DNA of 64,000 nucleotides from Candidatus Nitrotoga sp. SPKER (GTDB taxonomy: Bacteria; Pseudomonadota; Gammaproteobacteria; Burkholderiales; Gallionellaceae): positions 248,001 to 312,000 of the forward strand of contig QFXG01000017.1 of assembly GCA_003402285.1 (NCBI GenBank), given 5' to 3'. This document shows, piece by piece, positions 28,515 through 36,301 of this stretch (positions are counted from its first letter, which is position 1; every line of letters begins with the position of its first letter). A model generated the notes under the pieces. It did not search any database. It worked only from the letters and a program-made list of their open reading frames with translations, and had not been told where the DNA came from. Both the position numbers and the translations under genes were made by a program.

Positions 28515-28739
28515 ATGAGCGTATCTGTGCGCATGGACGAATCCCTCGTCGAGCAGGCGAGGTCTGCGGCCAAAGCCGAATTTCGCACTGTACAGGGTCA
28601 ACTCGAGTTTTGGGCCAAGGTCGGCCGCGCCGCGCTGGACAATCCAGATCTGCCCGCGAGTTTCATCGCCGAGAGCCTGATGGCGATGGCCGAGCCGCGC
28701 GAGGACGTCACCCCTTTCGTGCCGCGTTCCCGTAAATGA
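28515..28739 (+). CDS. ParD-like antitoxin
   Basis: 74 residues. SVSVRMDESLVEQARSAAKA looks like the ribbon-helix-helix start of ParD-like antitoxins, and RTVQGQLEFWAKVGRAALDN fits the ParD_like family. It should bind DNA and neutralise the toxin encoded next. A good ribosome site (AAAGGAG) precedes it. Its stop overlaps the toxin start as ATGA. Confidence 0.8.
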   Translation: MSVSVRMDESLVEQARSAAKAEFRTVQGQLEFWAKVGRAALDNPDLPASFIAESLMAMAEPREDVTPFVPRSRK

Positions 28740-29014
28740 GCTGGGAAGTGCGGCAGACCCGCCGCTTCGTGCGCGCCTACAAAAAGCTGCACGACAGCCT
28801 GCTAGCTGACGTGGATCGTGCGGTCGAAGTCATCGCTACCGATCTCGGTCGGGGCGATCGCAAGAAGGGCGACCTGTCGGAATTCTATGTCTACAAGTTT
28901 CGCAGTCAAAACCAGTTGTATCTTCTGGGCTACATCCGTGATAACGGATTGCGGCTGATTTATCTCGAGGCCGTCGGCCCGCACGAGAGCCTCTATCGTG
29001 ACCTCAAGGGCTAA
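28736..29014 (+). CDS. RelE/ParE-family toxin
   Basis: 92 residues. RRFVRAYKKLHDSLLADVDRAVEVI, KKGDLSEFYVYKFR and QLYLLGYIRDNGLRLIYLEAVGPHESLYRDLK follow the pattern of the RelE/ParE fold (helical hairpin then beta sheet, with the common gPHe-x-LYRDLK ending). The target (ribosome-bound mRNA or gyrase) cannot be told from the sequence. Translationally coupled to the antitoxin. GC content looks higher than in the flanking genes, suggesting acquisition. Confidence 0.82.
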   Translation: MSWEVRQTRRFVRAYKKLHDSLLADVDRAVEVIATDLGRGDRKKGDLSEFYVYKFRSQNQLYLLGYIRDNGLRLIYLEAVGPHESLYRDLKG

Positions 29015-29034
29015 CTAACCGGAGCATTCATCCC

Positions 29035-29100
29035 ATGGCACTTCCTGAATTCACCCGTCAATACGTCGAGAAATATACGGCGTGTATCTTTTTGGGGTAG
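29035..29100 (+). pseudogene. Short fragment (21 codons), possible remnant of a truncated gene
   Basis: An ATG with a GGAG nearby opens MALPEFTRQYVEKYTACIFL and then stops at once. The beginning resembles the start of DUF3024-type small proteins, but nothing after it does. It may be a remnant of a gene cut when DNA was inserted or lost between the toxin and the DUF2905 gene. Weak evidence. Confidence 0.3.
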
Positions 29101-29103
29101 GCG

Positions 29104-29304
29104 ATGCAGCGCATCTTTATCGTTCTGGGCATCGTGCTGCTGGTCATCGGCCTCCTCTGGCCATGGCTTTCCAAGTTCCCCTTCGGGCGGCTACCCGGCG
29201 ACATCTCCATCACGCGCGAGAACTTCAGCTTCCACTTTCCGGTGATGACAGGCCTGCTGGTGTCGTTACTGCTGACTCTGTTGTTGTGGCTTTGGCGGAA
29301 GTAG
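29104..29304 (+). CDS. DUF2905 family small membrane protein
   Basis: 66 residues with two transmembrane helices (IFIVLGIVLLVIGLLWPWL and MTGLLVSLLLTLLLWLW) separated by the family loop FPFGRLPGDISITRENFSFHFP. Function unknown. It follows the toxin-antitoxin pair on the same strand. Confidence 0.88.
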   Translation: MQRIFIVLGIVLLVIGLLWPWLSKFPFGRLPGDISITRENFSFHFPVMTGLLVSLLLTLLLWLWRK

Positions 29305-29558
29305 ATAAATCATGGGGCGGCTTGAGGCAGCGGGGTAGAGCAGAGAACCGCCCTAGGGCTGCCCTCCTTCATCAAAATTTTTGCTCGCTGTAAACAAGGG
29401 TACTCCCCACTCCCAATGACTCCAGTGGCAATGCACGAATCTTGATCCCCGAATCAAGGCAATGACCGACAAGGCCGGCCGAAAAAGGCAGAAAGTGGAA
29501 AAAAAGGGTAGTGTCCATTTTGTTTTAAGGGGTTATAGTCAATGTGGATGGCGGCGTT

Positions 29559-29756
29559 TCAGATATGCGCGTACAGGTGAATTTTCGCACAGCCGTACGA
29601 AGTGGCCAGCGCTGGCAGGCGCCATGTTTTTAGCTTAATGTGTAAAAGAGTTTCCGCTACTTCGGTTGTATACGTACAATCGCGCAACGAATAAATGGTA
29701 GCGTCCCCTTTATCCAAACGGGCGATCGAGCTCCCGTCATCACGGCAGAACTTCAA
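29559..29756 (-). CDS. Doubtful small ORF in cassette orientation
   Basis: 65 codons from a TTG (GLKFCRDDGSSIARLDKGDA and onward). It has the same strand as the two cassette genes and sits just after the collapsed attC. No ribosome site, no family recognised and no attC after it. It may be a decayed cassette gene or chance. Confidence 0.25.
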   Translation of the reverse strand: MKFCRDDGSSIARLDKGDATIYSLRDCTYTTEVAETLLHIKLKTWRLPALATSYGCAKIHLYAHI

Positions 29757-29819
29757 ACCGGGCCAGCTCCCAAAAAGATATTTTCTATGAATCCCGACTC
29801 GAGATTAGAAACTGGGCTT

Positions 29820-29839
29820 GTCCAACAAACGGGTTAGAC
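29820..29839 (-). repeat. Collapsed attC-like site
   Basis: Minus strand: GTCTAAC CCGTTT GTTGGAC. Both outer cores fit the attC consensus (RYYYAAC and GTTRRRY), but only six bases separate them instead of the usual hairpin of 45 or more. It lies ten bases after the stop of the 136-aa gene, where an attC is expected. Confidence 0.55.
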
Positions 29840-29849
29840 ATCACGGCGT

Positions 29850-30260
29850 TCATTCGTTGTCACCCTTGAACCCGAGAGCCTTCTTAATTGTACTCATTAC
29901 CTTTGCCGCCGTCTCATATTCAGTAGTGTTCGAGTAGCCAATCAGGTGGCTTGCCGCCTTTTCGGGAGCTTGACCCTTCCTATGAAGCCACCACCTGTAC
30001 CAAGAAGGCAGTTCAGTGAGACAAGAGGCAAGGTCTGCCGAATGTCGTCGATTTGATGTGATGCGTTCTTCGTACAGTTCCTTCATCCGGTCATTTAGTC
30101 CATCTGCGTTCACCACTTGAGCATAGAAAATGAAGTCGGCAAACACCTTCATGCGAAGGTCACGGTACTGGAGTATTGGTTTCATCCAGAACGTTGTGAT
30201 CCAGTAACCCATCGCGCCGGCGATGATACCAAGCAGCACTGCCAGTAGTTTTTCGTCCAT
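29850..30260 (-). CDS. Hypothetical single-pass membrane protein, cassette gene
   Basis: 136 residues. An N-terminal transmembrane helix (LLAVLLGIIAGAMGYWITTF) is followed by a soluble, helical, charged domain (LNDRMKELYEERITSNRRHS). No family recognised. Read on the minus strand, an attC core GTTAGAT lies about 35 bases upstream of the ATG and a collapsed attC follows the stop, so it is framed like an integron gene cassette. Such cassettes often carry short proteins of unknown function. Confidence 0.6.
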   Translation of the reverse strand: MDEKLLAVLLGIIAGAMGYWITTFWMKPILQYRDLRMKVFADFIFYAQVVNADGLNDRMKELYEERITSNRRHSADLASCLTELPSWYRWWLHRKGQAPEKAASHLIGYSNTTEYETAAKVMSTIKKALGFKGDNE

Positions 30261-30290
30261 GGGTAAATCGTCTCCGCTGGGTTTCGTAAA

Positions 30291-30352
30291 ATCTAACGTT
30301 GGAGTTCAGCGGTCGCCAAAAGCGCAGCTTTTGGATGTCCACTGGAACGAAA
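30291..30352 (-). repeat. Degenerate attC-like site upstream of the 136-aa gene
   Basis: Minus strand: an 8-bp perfect stem CCAAAAGC-TGC-GCTTTTGG, flanked by CAGTGG/CCGCTG pairing, then CTCCAACGTTAGAT with the R' core GTTAGAT. The opposite outer core is not recognisable, so it seems eroded. Confidence 0.5.
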
Positions 30353-30405
30353 GCCACTTTTCAAAACTATTTCTAATAATAAGTTTTCAGTTTCTCGCCG
30401 GGCTT

Positions 30406-30469
30406 GTCCAACAACCGGTTCAGATTGTGGTTCGCTTCGCTCTCACAATCTAACCTTATTCGTTAGGGC
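30406..30469 (-). repeat. attC site (integron cassette recombination site)
   Basis: Minus strand: starts GCCCTAACGAATAAGG, ends ACCGGTTGTTGGAC. Outer cores are CCCTAAC and GTTGGAC. The inner arms pair as GGTTAGATTGTG with CACAATCTGAACC, leaving a single unpaired base, a feature of attC sites. It starts four bases after the stop of the 211-aa gene. Length 64 bases is normal. Confidence 0.72.
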
Positions 30470-30473
30470 GAAT

Positions 30474-31109
30474 TCAGAACTGAAGTGTTCGCTTGACACG
30501 TTCAAGAATGGGTTTCATGGCGGTGGTGTCGGAGGTTCTGTATGACAAAGTCATCGACAGCAACCGATCTTCAAACGGTATCTTGATCTGTTCGACTTGC
30601 CATAGCACGCGGTCTGACTCCGTGTAGCGAGTGTAGGGGATCACTAGGGCAAGCTTGCCGGCAATGCGCTCGACTCGTGGCTCCCCAACCTTGTCAACCT
30701 TGACCGTTCCTGATGCTGAGAGCTTCCGAAACGTGGATTCAAACAAGGCCCTTAGAGCCTGAAGGTCCTGAAACGTGGCCAAGCGGAGATCTTCCTGCGA
30801 GTACTCCTGCGGCTTAACAATACTGGCTCGAATCTGCGCAGTATTTGGAAATGGTGTCGATTCAACAACAACTCGGTTTTGTTTCTGGAAGCCGGAAAGA
30901 TTGACTCCTGCTGCATCCGCCGTCGCTTGTCCCGCATGAACTCGGTTCTGTACCGTCGCCTCATCGGCGATCTTCCAGTGGGCCGGGTATTCCAACGTGG
31001 GACCATTTGTGACGCGGACACGAGCAAAGGTGGCTTGCTGCGAATAGGCAACGGTTGACGCGCAGAGAACCGCGAGGACGAATGAGATCAAGCGAAATTG
31101 GAGATGCAT
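30474..31109 (-). CDS. Hypothetical exported protein, integron cassette gene
   Basis: 211 residues with a signal peptide (FVLAVLCASTVAYSQQ). The mature part reads as a single mixed alpha/beta domain, including TNGPTLEYPAHWKIADE and LALVIPYTRYTESDRVLWQV, reminiscent of small PsbP/Mog1-like lipid or protein-binding folds; that is only a guess. The frame is tightly flanked: on the minus strand GTTAGGGC lies 6 bases before the ATG and an attC follows the stop after four bases. This is the textbook layout of an integron gene cassette. Confidence 0.68.
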   Translation of the reverse strand: MHLQFRLISFVLAVLCASTVAYSQQATFARVRVTNGPTLEYPAHWKIADEATVQNRVHAGQATADAAGVNLSGFQKQNRVVVESTPFPNTAQIRASIVKPQEYSQEDLRLATFQDLQALRALFESTFRKLSASGTVKVDKVGEPRVERIAGKLALVIPYTRYTESDRVLWQVEQIKIPFEDRLLSMTLSYRTSDTTAMKPILERVKRTLQF

Positions 31110-31115
31110 AGATGC

Positions 31116-31205
31116 GCCCTAACGAATAGCGTTTATCCGCCGCCCTACCCAAGTTTTTTACACCCGCAACCTATTGGCGGCGGATAAACCTCATTGAACT
31201 GAACC
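31116..31205 (-). repeat. attC-like site with a 14-bp perfect stem
   Basis: GTTTATCCGCCGCC at 31131-31144 pairs exactly with GGCGGCGGATAAAC at 31176-31189. On the minus strand the site ends with GCTATTCGTTAGGGC, whose last 12 bases match the core and arm of the attC at 30406-30469 in inverted orientation. The far outer core (near 31200) is not recognisable. Confidence 0.55.
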
Positions 31206-31636
31206 CGAAGAGCGGTACCTATGGGGATTGTAAGGTTGCGATGTGGAAAGTCAACCGTTTGCATGGGTCGAATGCGAATGGTGCAATGACTCCAAGCTGC
31301 CGCGCATCGCCCAAGCCATCCAATCGCTTGGCAAGCGGCTGGTGATTGGATTGCAAGCCGCCTGAAATGGTGTTCAGGTGGTCTTGCCAGCGCAATAGAA
31401 AGGGAGGATGCGACAGTTCGAGGAGAAAAGCTTCCTGACCGAGTCAATAAATGGTTGCGAAATACGTACATCCTCCTGGTGCGATTATCCATTCCGCATT
31501 TAACGCTTTGATTCCGGCGCTGATGAATTTTGGCTTCACCTGCTTTCGCGCGAATAATGAAGCAAGAAAGGATAGCGTAATGTATTCAGATTAATGGTTA
31601 CAATTCGAAAATCCTGTGCAACTCTGTAGTTAAAAA
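31206..31636. other. Intergenic region between cassette array and lonB-like gene
   Basis: About 430 bases. A 40-codon plus-strand frame at 31243-31365 (VESQPFAWVECEWCNDSKLP start) looks protein-like but lacks a ribosome site; a 115-codon minus-strand frame over the same DNA looks like chance. No gene is called. The promoter of the downstream protease gene should lie at its right end. Confidence 0.4.
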
Positions 31637-34057
31637 ATGCTGATCTCAAACCTGACTCCCGCCGACCTTCGCTTCACTATCGATCCCGATTCGCTTGGGT
31701 TCTCTGATACTTCAAAATTGCTGCAGTATCCACTACCCTGGATCGGGCAGGAGCGCGCGGAAAAAGCCACCCACTTTGGTCTTGGTATGGATCAACCCAA
31801 CTACAACCTGTTCGTATTGGGTGAAGTCGGTAGTGGCCGCACTTCGCTACTCAGGCAAGCGATGCAGGTGGCCGCTGCAAATAAGGCGGTGCCGCCTGAC
31901 TTATGTTATCTGCACAATTTTTATGCACCGGAAAGACCGCAGGCTTTGTATTTGCCTGCCGGGCAGGGGTACCTGCTGTGCCAATTGCTGGCGCGAATGA
32001 CTAAATCCCTACAGACGGAAATTCCGCAATGCCTGGAGGGGCAGGATTTCAAAGCGGAAAGCGAGCATATTGAAAAAATCTATAAGGCAGAAGAAATCAA
32101 GAATTTCACCGAACTCGAGACCTTTGCCGAAGCTCGCAAGTTCGCTATTCAGCGTGAGGCAGGGCACATGGTTTTTACGTTGTTGGGTAAAGAGGGACGC
32201 GTACTTACCGAGGACGAAGTGCTTGTCTTGCCGAAAGAACACCGGACTGAGATAGAACAGGCTGAGCAGGAATTGCGCGCGAAGATTACCAGCTATTTTG
32301 AAAAAACCCGGCCGCTGGAACGCGTTATGAACGATGCCTTAGCGGCGTTGCGGCGCCAAGTGGTGAAGCCGTTGCTGAATCATGAATTACAGGGAATTAG
32401 GGACGGATTGAAACAGGAGGTTAAAGATTACACCAAGCTTAGTGCTTATCTGGAGCAAGTCATGCAGGATGTACTTGATAATCTGGAGCAGTTCAAGGTT
32501 TCTGATACGGATGAGGAAAGTCGGCAGGAGGCGTTAAGCAAAGTATTGTCCCGTTACCGGGTGAACCTGGTAGTGGATAATGATAGCCTGAGCGGTGCGC
32601 CGGTAATTGTCGAAGATAATCCATCATTCCGTTCACTGTTCGGCAGTATTGAATATCAGACCGGAAGCGATGTGCTGGTAACTGATTTTACCCGTATCCG
32701 CGCTGGGAGCCTGCACAAAGCGCACGGAGGCTTCCTCATGCTGCATCTACGCGATTTGCTAGCCGATGAAATGGTGTGGGGGAAGCTGCGGCGTTTGTTG
32801 CGTAGTGGTAAGTTGCAAATCGAAGAGCCGGGTACAGCGCTCTCACCGATTGCGACCGTTTCCCTTGAACCCGAGGCGGTGAAGGTTGAAGTTAAGATCA
32901 TTCTGATTGGTTCGCGCGAACAGTATTATGAGTTGCAGGAGGAGGATCCGGAGTTCGCACGCCGCTTTCGGGTCAAGGTAGATTTTGCCGAAAGCTTTTT
33001 ATCTAGTGCTGAAACCCGCCGTGCCTCGTCCATTTTTATCGCCCATGCTTGTCAGGAGATGGGGTTGCCGCATTTTTCCGCCGCTGCTGTAGCGCGTCTG
33101 CTAGAGGATTCTCATCGAGAAGCGGACGACCAATCTCGCCAAAGCGCGATCTTCGCCCGCACGGAGGCGCTGGTAATGGAAAGCGCCGCGCTCTGCCGCG
33201 CTCGTGCCGGTCTTTTGGTTGATGCAGTAGATGTCGAGGCTGCACTTCAGGCGCACATCATGCGCCACGATTATCCCGCTCAGCGCTTGCAAGAATCCAT
33301 TGCCGAAGGTGATGTCCTGATTACAGTGCATGGTGAGAAAGTGGGTCAGCTCAACGGTCTTTCCCAAATAGATCTGGGAGATTACCGTTTTGGTTTTCCG
33401 CTACGAATCACGGCGCGTACCTTTGCCGGTGAAGACGGTCTGCTCAATATTGGACGTGAGGTGGAAATGTCCGGGCCGATCCACGATAAGGGCGTGTTCA
33501 TTTTGCAGAACTACTTGTCCGCCTTATTTGCTCATATTGCACCGCTCGCGCTGAATGCTTCCATTGTGTTTGAACAGGATTATTACGGGGTAGAGGGTGA
33601 TTCTGCTTCCTGTGCTGAACTTTATGTTTTGCTCTCATCCTTGTCGGGCTTACCTCTTAAGCAAGGTATCGCGGTTACCGGCGCTGTCAATCAGCACGGA
33701 GAAGTGCTGCCGGTGGGTGGAGTTAACGAAAAAATAGAAGGTTATTTTCGTGTTTGCGAAACGGCCGGATTGGATGGCAGCCAAGGTGTGTTGATTCCAC
33801 ACCGTAATCGCCGACATCTGATGTTGGAACACAAGGTCATCGAGGCCGTCGCTGAAGGTTTATTTCATATCTACACTGCAGAGCATACCAACGAAGGCAT
33901 AGAACTGCTTACCGGTTTCCCGGTCGGCATCGTGAACGGAATGGGTCATTATCCTTATGACAGCGTGCTGGGCCACGCCCAGAAAACCTTACTGGCCTAT
34001 CGCCGCGCCTGTCAGGTGCAGGAACATCCGAAGGAAGGACGCAAGCATTTGCGTTGA
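31637..34057 (+). CDS. ATP-dependent protease, LonB-like (AAA_32 plus Lon protease domain)
   Basis: 806 residues. The N-terminal ATP site reads LGEVGSGRTSLL near residue 57, with the Arg-Thr form of Walker A usual in this group. The middle holds the helical insert and a second P-loop-like region (HKAHGGFLMLHLRDLLAD). The Lon protease domain covers about 570-780; the dyad is Ser658 (GDSASCAE) and Lys699 (GGVNEKIEGYF). It degrades damaged or regulatory proteins; substrates unknown. Not the classical Lon, which has an N-terminal LON domain. L-lactate dehydrogenase follows. Confidence 0.92.
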   Translation: MLISNLTPADLRFTIDPDSLGFSDTSKLLQYPLPWIGQERAEKATHFGLGMDQPNYNLFVLGEVGSGRTSLLRQAMQVAAANKAVPPDLCYLHNFYAPERPQALYLPAGQGYLLCQLLARMTKSLQTEIPQCLEGQDFKAESEHIEKIYKAEEIKNFTELETFAEARKFAIQREAGHMVFTLLGKEGRVLTEDEVLVLPKEHRTEIEQAEQELRAKITSYFEKTRPLERVMNDALAALRRQVVKPLLNHELQGIRDGLKQEVKDYTKLSAYLEQVMQDVLDNLEQFKVSDTDEESRQEALSKVLSRYRVNLVVDNDSLSGAPVIVEDNPSFRSLFGSIEYQTGSDVLVTDFTRIRAGSLHKAHGGFLMLHLRDLLADEMVWGKLRRLLRSGKLQIEEPGTALSPIATVSLEPEAVKVEVKIILIGSREQYYELQEEDPEFARRFRVKVDFAESFLSSAETRRASSIFIAHACQEMGLPHFSAAAVARLLEDSHREADDQSRQSAIFARTEALVMESAALCRARAGLLVDAVDVEAALQAHIMRHDYPAQRLQESIAEGDVLITVHGEKVGQLNGLSQIDLGDYRFGFPLRITARTFAGEDGLLNIGREVEMSGPIHDKGVFILQNYLSALFAHIAPLALNASIVFEQDYYGVEGDSASCAELYVLLSSLSGLPLKQGIAVTGAVNQHGEVLPVGGVNEKIEGYFRVCETAGLDGSQGVLIPHRNRRHLMLEHKVIEAVAEGLFHIYTAEHTNEGIELLTGFPVGIVNGMGHYPYDSVLGHAQKTLLAYRRACQVQEHPKEGRKHLR

Positions 34058-34152
34058 GTAGCGGAGCAGGTTTCAAGTTTTTTTGATGAGAGTAACTCAA
34101 CGTAAAGAGAGTCTGAAAATTGTTGTCTATGTCATCGGCTTGGGAGGCTATA

Positions 34153-35097
34153 TTGAATACTGCATTGAAAATTGGCATCGTCGGTACCGGGCACGTCGGT
34201 AGTACCACCGCCTACTCGTTAGTGTTACAGGGGGTGGGCAGTGAATTGGTACTGGTCGATCAAAATCGCGCACTGGCCGAAGCGCATGTAATGGATATCC
34301 TGCACGCCACCCCTTTTTCCCATCCAGTTCACCTTCGCAGTGGTGATTTTTCCGATCTGGCCGGATGTGGATTAGTGATCATAGCAGCGGGCGTCGGCCA
34401 GCTGCCGGGTGAAACACGCATGCAGTTGCTACAAAGGAATGCCGTCATATTTGCGGATATTGTGCCGCTGATCGTACGACATGCGGCGGATGCCATTTTG
34501 CTGGTGGCGACCAATCCGCTCGACGTGATGACGCAAATTACGCACAGGCTGGCCGGTTTACCGGCGGGCCGGGTACTGGGGAGCGGAACCATCCTCGACA
34601 CCGCACGCTTTCGTGCGCTATTGGGTGAATTATGCAAGGTTTCACCAAGTTCGGTGCATGCTTATGTGCTGGGTGAGCATGGCGATTCAGAAGTGCTGCT
34701 GTGGTCAGGCGCCGAGATAGCGGGCATTCCGCTGGAACAGTTTGCCGCTTCGTGTGGCTGCCCGTTGACGGCAGACTTTAAAAAACAAGTTGACCAAAGC
34801 GTACGCCGTGCCGCTTACCGTATCATCGAGGGTAAAGGCGCTACCTATTATGGGATCGGTGCCGCGCTTGCACGCTTGAGCCGCTGTATTCTCTATGACG
34901 AACGCACGGTGTTGACCGCTTGCTCGGTGGTGCCGGAGGTCGAAGGCGTGACCGACGTTGCGCTCTCCCTGCCGCTGATAATCGGACAAACGGGAATTCA
35001 AGCTACGCTACGACCCCCGATGAATCAGGATGAAAGGAAAGCACTGCATGACAGTGCATTGCTGATCAAACGCAGTGCTGCCAGCTTGGGATATTGA
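34153..35097 (+). CDS. ldh: L-lactate dehydrogenase
   Basis: 314 residues from TTG 34153, chosen because GGAGG lies five bases upstream and the Rossmann strand ALKIGIVGTGHVGST then begins at once; an ATG 11 codons earlier lacks a site. The NAD loop is GTGHVG, the substrate loop GVGQLPGETRM with Gln in the position that favours lactate over malate, and the catalytic His is in GEHGDSE. It should interconvert pyruvate and L-lactate. Assignment as lactate rather than malate dehydrogenase rests on that Gln. It follows the LonB-like gene by about 95 bases. Confidence 0.9.
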   Translation: MNTALKIGIVGTGHVGSTTAYSLVLQGVGSELVLVDQNRALAEAHVMDILHATPFSHPVHLRSGDFSDLAGCGLVIIAAGVGQLPGETRMQLLQRNAVIFADIVPLIVRHAADAILLVATNPLDVMTQITHRLAGLPAGRVLGSGTILDTARFRALLGELCKVSPSSVHAYVLGEHGDSEVLLWSGAEIAGIPLEQFAASCGCPLTADFKKQVDQSVRRAAYRIIEGKGATYYGIGAALARLSRCILYDERTVLTACSVVPEVEGVTDVALSLPLIIGQTGIQATLRPPMNQDERKALHDSALLIKRSAASLGY

Positions 35098-35281
35098 GGG
35101 ATTGTTTTTGACGCGGTGACCGGGCAAGTCATCCATAAAACATATTTTTGCCACCTTGGAGTCAACTTTTAGTGGTTTGCATCGGCCTTCCAAAAGCATC
35201 CCCCATGGTTAGTCGTAAATGTGTGAAAATAGCGACTGCAAATCGGGCATTTAAATAAATCCTAATAATAAAGGCGACAAA

Positions 35282-35434
35282 TTGGTACAACCTAATTTTC
35301 AATTCGAAAAGCGTCAAAAAGAATTAGCCAAGAAAAAAAAGAAAGAAGAAAAAAAGCAGCGTAAATTAGAAGATAAAGCCCCGTCTTCCTCAGACCAGCC
35401 CGATCACGCTAATGATGGAAACCCGTCCACCTAA
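35282..35434 (+). CDS. Small lysine-rich protein, TTG start
   Basis: 50 residues from TTG 35282: VQPNFQFEKRQKELAKKKKK, then EEKKQRKLED and a Ser/Asp/Pro tail. AAGGCG lies six bases upstream. The strong K/E helical block followed by an acidic tail resembles short conserved proteobacterial proteins of unknown function often found with an MVxPNFQFEKR start. Likely cytoplasmic and nucleic-acid binding by charge; that is inference. Too short and wrongly started to be found by simple ORF scans. Confidence 0.65.
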   Translation: MVQPNFQFEKRQKELAKKKKKEEKKQRKLEDKAPSSSDQPDHANDGNPST

Positions 35435-35509
35435 ATCAGAACAACGCAACTTCGGCAAGTCTGTGGCTGGCTTGCCGGTAAAGCGTAGGAATAGTACCTA
35501 ATACCTATA

Positions 35510-35689
35510 GGGCACCTCTAAAAATCCAATTTTACGGGTAGCCGCCTTGTGGCTTGCCTGCTTACCCTCTTTCATCATCAATAAGGCGTTACTCGAAAAA
35601 ATTACCGATTACATATCAACTAGAAGCCGCGCTCAAATTTTTTACTCGCGCCTTGTCTTATTTAAAAACTGGAATTTTTAGAGACGTCC
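35510..35689. mobile_element. 180-bp MITE with TATA target-site duplication
   Basis: The ends are GGGCACCTCTAAAAATCC and, reversed, GGACGTCTCTAAAAATTCC, imperfect terminal inverted repeats that continue as CCA(A/G)TTTT. TATA flanks the element on both sides (35506-35509 and 35690-35693). The inside has no coding capacity. It should be a non-autonomous element moved by a transposase encoded elsewhere. Confidence 0.75.
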
Positions 35690-35740
35690 TATACTGATTG
35701 CCCCAAGTACAAATGCACGTTACCGCAATCTTTGCTGGAC

Positions 35741-35776
35741 AATGCCATTGGCCCTGCTTATGGCATTTTGTTTTTT
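35741..35776 (+). terminator. Rho-independent terminator
   Basis: AATGCCAT - 11-base loop - ATGGCATT followed by TTGTTTTTT. It probably ended the ldh/small-protein transcript before the MITE inserted between it and the genes. Confidence 0.65.
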
Positions 35777-36301
35777 AAAAATGGGGAAAGTCAGGCTGTT
35801 TATGGTAAACGGTGGTATTTACGGTTAGCCGGGTATCCGTAATATCGGGTAAAGACTCGCTGGATTTTGTCTGCTCATCTGTGAACGCAGCCTTTATTTT
35901 TCATGATGCCGCATCCAAAACGTTTATTCCGTGCGTTGCAGCATTCCTGGCATCCAGCAGGCTGGAAAGGAATTAGTACGTAGTTGGAAATATTCCAGAA
36001 TGCACGCAAGTGGGTTGATTAGTCTTTCTTCCACTTAGGGTAGTAAAAGTGTAACCTTCGTACTGAGAAACCGAGTCCAACACCGAGCAGGTGATCTAAG
36101 CCGTCTCCGCCTTCCGTCGTTATGAGCTATACGATACCGTGGTGGCAAAAAATTGGAATGATGCATCCCACGCAATCCGGCCAATTCAATCTAACCAACT
36201 CTATTGCTTGATATGCATAACCGGCGTATGGTCGAGCCTGTTCGTAGTTTGTGGTGCGGTCATCACACTGGCGAACTTCTAAACCTACAGGAGGCGACAC
36301 G

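Larger units (their letters stand above)
29305..29849. other. Non-coding or decayed region at the end of the cassette segment
   Basis: 545 bases. No transposase or RNA gene recognised. The attC-like core pair at 29820-29839 is at its right end and a doubtful 65-codon minus-strand frame lies in the middle; both are listed separately. Confidence 0.45.
35435..36301. other. Intergenic region with MITE and terminator
   Basis: 867 bases. It contains the 180-bp MITE (35510-35689), a terminator (35741-35776) and the ribosome site AGGAGG (36289-36294) of the subtilase gene. No other gene is supported; a 26-codon frame at 35904 has no ribosome site. Confidence 0.5.

Noticed and set aside
31243-31365. 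40-codon plus-strand frame (VESQPFAWVECEWCNDSKLP start)
   Set aside because: Composition is protein-like, but there is no ribosome site and no neighbour evidence; not enough to call a gene.
31145-31492. 115-codon minus-strand ORF before the LonB-like gene
   Set aside because: Overlaps the attC-like palindrome, has no ribosome site and no recognisable domain; likely chance.
35904-35984. 26-codon ORF in the region between the MITE and the subtilase
   Set aside because: No ribosome site and no sign of conservation that can be judged from sequence alone.
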